Source: Photobacterium phosphoreum
GTDB taxonomy: Bacteria > Pseudomonadota > Gammaproteobacteria > Enterobacterales > Vibrionaceae
Direction of reading: 5' to 3'
NCBI RefSeq assembly: GCF_002954725.1
Contig: NZ_MSCQ01000001.1
Span: 2,135,824-2,199,823 of the forward strand
Length of the DNA stretch: 64,000 nucleotides
The position numbers and the translations under genes are program-made. Positions 61,069 to 64,000 of this stretch are shown here, one piece after another. Each line of letters begins with the position of its first letter. Position 1 is the stretch's first letter. A model generated the notes under the pieces. The model was not told where the DNA came from. It saw only the letters and a program-made list of their open reading frames with translations, and ran no database searches.

Positions 61069-64000
61069 TTATTCTGGCTTTATTTCTTTACTGTTTACCA
61101 CCGCCGCTTGTAACACCAATGCCGCTAATTGATTAGCTTGTTGTGCCACTTCATCTTGCCATTGCGGCCACACACGCTTGATATAATCATCACTGCCTTC
61201 CCCTGCAAACAAGTAACCATCATTAAAACATTCCGCCATTTTCGTCAGTGCTTTTTGCTCAGTGTCTGCATCATCCTTCCAGCTACCATCACGCCCAATA
61301 TGCGCCTGTATGGCTGCCATTGCGGTTTTAGGGAAATACGCTAAGGGTTGATTTAAACCTTGGTAATACAGTTCAATCAGTTGCTGTAAATACGCCAGTG
61401 CTTGCTGAGGTTCAATACACTGTAATTCAAGATGCTTATCCGTTCCGATCACATGAGTAACCTGTAGATTTTCAGGCACCGATACCGCCAAACATAGATG
61501 GTCAAACCAAGCAGTTAAAAGATCTTGTGGACGAATTTTACCAGTCCGGTAACGTAATAACCCCGATTGATAACGTTTCTTCAACCAGCCTTGTAATAAT
61601 ACTTTATGATCAGCCACCATCACCGTGATCGCCACTTCTTGATCAGCTAATGGTGCATGAATTAACGGCTCAATCAGATCAGTTAAATTCGCCACAGCTT
61701 GACGACTAGCAGCTAAATCAAGATCACCAAATGCAGCCACAGGTAAAGTACCTGCTGCCCGTTGTTCTGCGGCAAACTGATGATAAATCGCATCAGGATC
61801 TTCATTGTTAAGCTTGGCTTCTAGCAATAATTCCAGCAATTGATCGCGAATCAGATAACTATCTAAGCCATTCAATACAAACGGCTCATCATCTTCTAAT
61901 AGCCCCATCGGCGGTTCAAAATAGACTTTCAAACGGCGATTAAAGAAGTACCGTACTGGCAAACGCCAAAAACGTTGTAATTCAGCTAACTCTAGAACTA
62001 AAACCTGATCATCAGCCATCGGTTCAGCGACTAACGCATCGAGTTGAAATGGCGCACTTGCCTGCCCATCACGGTTAGCCGCTGGTAGCCATTCAATCGC
62101 AAAACTGGCTTGATCACCAATAAACGCACAGGGGCTAAACGGCACTAACGGGTGATGTTGAATTAACTGTTGTTTAATCTTGTCAGCAGAGACATCCACC
62201 GCTAACGGTTGATCACCAACACAGCAATAACCTTGCTGGCAATACTCCACCAGCTCACTGACTAATACTGACGGCACTTTTTGAGCGTTATCTTGAATCG
62301 AACGACCAACATAGCTGATATATAATGTTTGTTGGGCAGATAACAACGCTTCTAAAAATAAATAACGGTCATCATCTCGACGAGAACGATCGCCCGCCTT
62401 AGTGCGACCATTCATTAAATCAAATCCTTCAGGGGCAATATTGCGCGGATAAGCACCATCATTCATTCCCAATAAACACACCACTTTAAAAGGAATGGAA
62501 CGCATTGGCATCAGAGTACAGAAATTGACTTGTCCGGCTAAAAAGCGCTGACTAACCCGTTCACCAGAGAGTTTATCTTGCAAGTATTGAGTTAATACCG
62601 CAGGCGTGATTCGATCGTGATAACCCGCATCTTGTAACTGCTGGTGCAAACGCTGCAAGTTATCGCGAATCGATTTTAAAATTAACTCGCCTTCGAGCTC
62701 CACTGCAAAAAAATCATCCAGTAACTGATGTAATAATTCAGCCCATTGATTGACCGTTTGTGATTGCGCCAACGCACTTCGATATTCAATTAAGCTATCA
62801 ATAAATCCCGCTAATTGACCCGCTAATTCAGCGTCTAAGCCTTGTACTTGTTCATACGCTGAAATCCCAGCAAATAAACCCGTATCATGTGGCATCGCAT
62901 AGCCAAGTAACATTCGTTGAATACCAAAGAGCCATGTATTTTGCAGTTGCTCAGGTAAATCAAACTGACCCGCAGTATGTTGATCAAGTCCCCAACGAAT
63001 ACCGACTTCTTCAATCCATTTTTTGATTTTTTCAAAGCTGGCACTATCAAAACCAAACTTATCCATTACCGCAGGCACTTCTAACAACTCTAATAATTCA
63101 GACGCGTGACAACGACTTTCAGGCAGAGTAAGTAAGCGTAAAAACGCCAACAAAATCGGGTTTTCTTGCTCAGCCGTACGATCAGAAATAGAGAATGGAA
63201 TATAACGATTACCAGGGGCATTACCAAACACCGCTTGAATAGCAGGGCTATAGGCATTGATATCAGCCACCATCACAATCACATCACGCGGTTTTATATT
63301 CGAATCAGCGTCAAACATTGCCAGCAACTTATCATGCAATACTTCGACTTCACGCATCGGGCTATGACAAGCATGAATGGTGACCGAATGATCATCAGCA
63401 GCGATTGGAAATTTATGCTCACTCGAATCAAGTTGTGTGTCATCTTGGCGATCTTGGAGGTTTAAAATATCGGCTTGAATGGCATGTAATAAGCTATCAG
63501 ATTCAATATCAACAAAGCCCGCATCAACTTCATTGACTTCCATTGCTGATAACAAATACATATTATCGCGGCCTAATTTACCCATTGATGCTAATAAACT
63601 ATTACCGACAACATCATTGTGCATATCGTCATCATAGTTATTTTGATCGTTGTCTTTAAGTACTGACAGCAACGCATCAACATCATCGGTAGTGTCGATA
63701 TTTTGTAGCTGTACTCGCTGTCTCGCGGCTAAACGCGCTAAATGCTTACGATCACGAATATCGCCCCAGTAATATTTACACGGGTTAGTAAACATTAAAT
63801 GGACATCAATATGTTCACCAATCGCCGCTAACGCATCTAAATAACGTGGCGGTAATGATGATATACCAAACACAAACAATCGTTGTGGCAACCCCGCCGC
63901 TAACAAGGCTGCTTTACCTTCACTACCCGAGTAATTATTCAGGGTTTCAATAAAGTGATCATACAAATTAGCACGATGATACGGTGATTGTTCTAAAGCT
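61069..64000 (-). CDS. recC: Exodeoxyribonuclease V gamma subunit RecC (N-terminus beyond the window)
   Basis: RecC recognises Chi and holds the complex together. The frame is open to the window edge (reading ..LEQSPYHRANLYDHFIE), so about 970 residues of C-terminal and middle parts are visible and the start is missing. Conserved blocks include FVFGISSLPPRYLDAL, DVIVMVADINAYSPAIQAVFG and CLLGMNDGAYPRN. The protein ends near VVNSKEIKPE. Confidence 0.96.
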   Translation of the reverse strand, partial: ALEQSPYHRANLYDHFIETLNNYSGSEGKAALLAAGLPQRLFVFGISSLPPRYLDALAAIGEHIDVHLMFTNPCKYYWGDIRDRKHLARLAARQRVQLQNIDTTDDVDALLSVLKDNDQNNYDDDMHNDVVGNSLLASMGKLGRDNMYLLSAMEVNEVDAGFVDIESDSLLHAIQADILNLQDRQDDTQLDSSEHKFPIAADDHSVTIHACHSPMREVEVLHDKLLAMFDADSNIKPRDVIVMVADINAYSPAIQAVFGNAPGNRYIPFSISDRTAEQENPILLAFLRLLTLPESRCHASELLELLEVPAVMDKFGFDSASFEKIKKWIEEVGIRWGLDQHTAGQFDLPEQLQNTWLFGIQRMLLGYAMPHDTGLFAGISAYEQVQGLDAELAGQLAGFIDSLIEYRSALAQSQTVNQWAELLHQLLDDFFAVELEGELILKSIRDNLQRLHQQLQDAGYHDRITPAVLTQYLQDKLSGERVSQRFLAGQVNFCTLMPMRSIPFKVVCLLGMNDGAYPRNIAPEGFDLMNGRTKAGDRSRRDDDRYLFLEALLSAQQTLYISYVGRSIQDNAQKVPSVLVSELVEYCQQGYCCVGDQPLAVDVSADKIKQQLIQHHPLVPFSPCAFIGDQASFAIEWLPAANRDGQASAPFQLDALVAEPMADDQVLVLELAELQRFWRLPVRYFFNRRLKVYFEPPMGLLEDDEPFVLNGLDSYLIRDQLLELLLEAKLNNEDPDAIYHQFAAEQRAAGTLPVAAFGDLDLAASRQAVANLTDLIEPLIHAPLADQEVAITVMVADHKVLLQGWLKKRYQSGLLRYRTGKIRPQDLLTAWFDHLCLAVSVPENLQVTHVIGTDKHLELQCIEPQQALAYLQQLIELYYQGLNQPLAYFPKTAMAAIQAHIGRDGSWKDDADTEQKALTKMAECFNDGYLFAGEGSDDYIKRVWPQWQDEVAQQANQLAALVLQAAVVNSKEIKPE

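Overview
The window is a piece of chromosome from a marine gammaproteobacterium of the Vibrionaceae, most likely Photobacterium. This is inferred from moderately AT-rich DNA, the E. coli/Vibrio-like order of housekeeping genes, and Vibrionaceae-type small proteins (DUF3549, DUF3301, DUF2789, DUF4250). I ran no database search, so product names rest on motifs, length and gene order.

Layout: 1-2.05 kb holds yaeP, a DUF4250 gene and an mtr-type tryptophan permease with a TrpR operator over its promoter. From 2.05 to 22.9 kb nearly everything is on the minus strand: tilS, accA, dnaE, rnhB, the envelope and lipid A block (lpxB, lpxA, fabZ, lpxD, skp, bamA, rseP, dxr, cdsA, uppS), then frr, pyrH, tsf and rpsB. 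The divergent map and glnD follow (23.3-26.9 kb), then yqcA-truC-yqcC on minus and DUF3549 and DUF3301 genes on plus.

The most striking region is 30.2-32.5 kb, which has no convincing protein gene. It carries three tandem minus-strand CsrB-family regulatory RNAs. Each has about 23-32 GGA motifs, many in short hairpin loops, a GC-rich terminator, and an upstream 18-bp UvrY/VarA-type palindrome. Two of the units are a recent duplication of about 810 bp that also carries a (GTGCGAG)n heptamer repeat. E. coli csrB sits in the equivalent yqcC-syd interval.

Next come DUF2789, a small hypothetical gene, a zinc-ribbon gene, syd, queF, two proteins with degenerate GGDEF domains, ppnN and xni. An inactivated IS3-family element and a strongly AT-rich glycosyltransferase-like gene interrupt the conserved xni-rlmM neighbourhood. 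The window continues with rlmM, ygdD, an alpha/beta hydrolase gene and gcvA, with the divergent GcvB sRNA, then csdA-csdE, tcdA, mltA and argA. A duplicated DUF5993-DsbB-like pair, in which the second DsbB-like copy has lost its C-terminal cysteine pair, lies between argA and recD. The window ends with recD-recB and the 3' part of recC, without the ptrA gene that E. coli has between recC and recB.

Functionally the window is mostly core genome: replication and repair (dnaE, rnhB, recBCD, xni), outer membrane biogenesis, translation factors, nitrogen signalling (glnD), sulfur mobilisation (csdAE) and post-transcriptional control (csr RNAs, GcvB).
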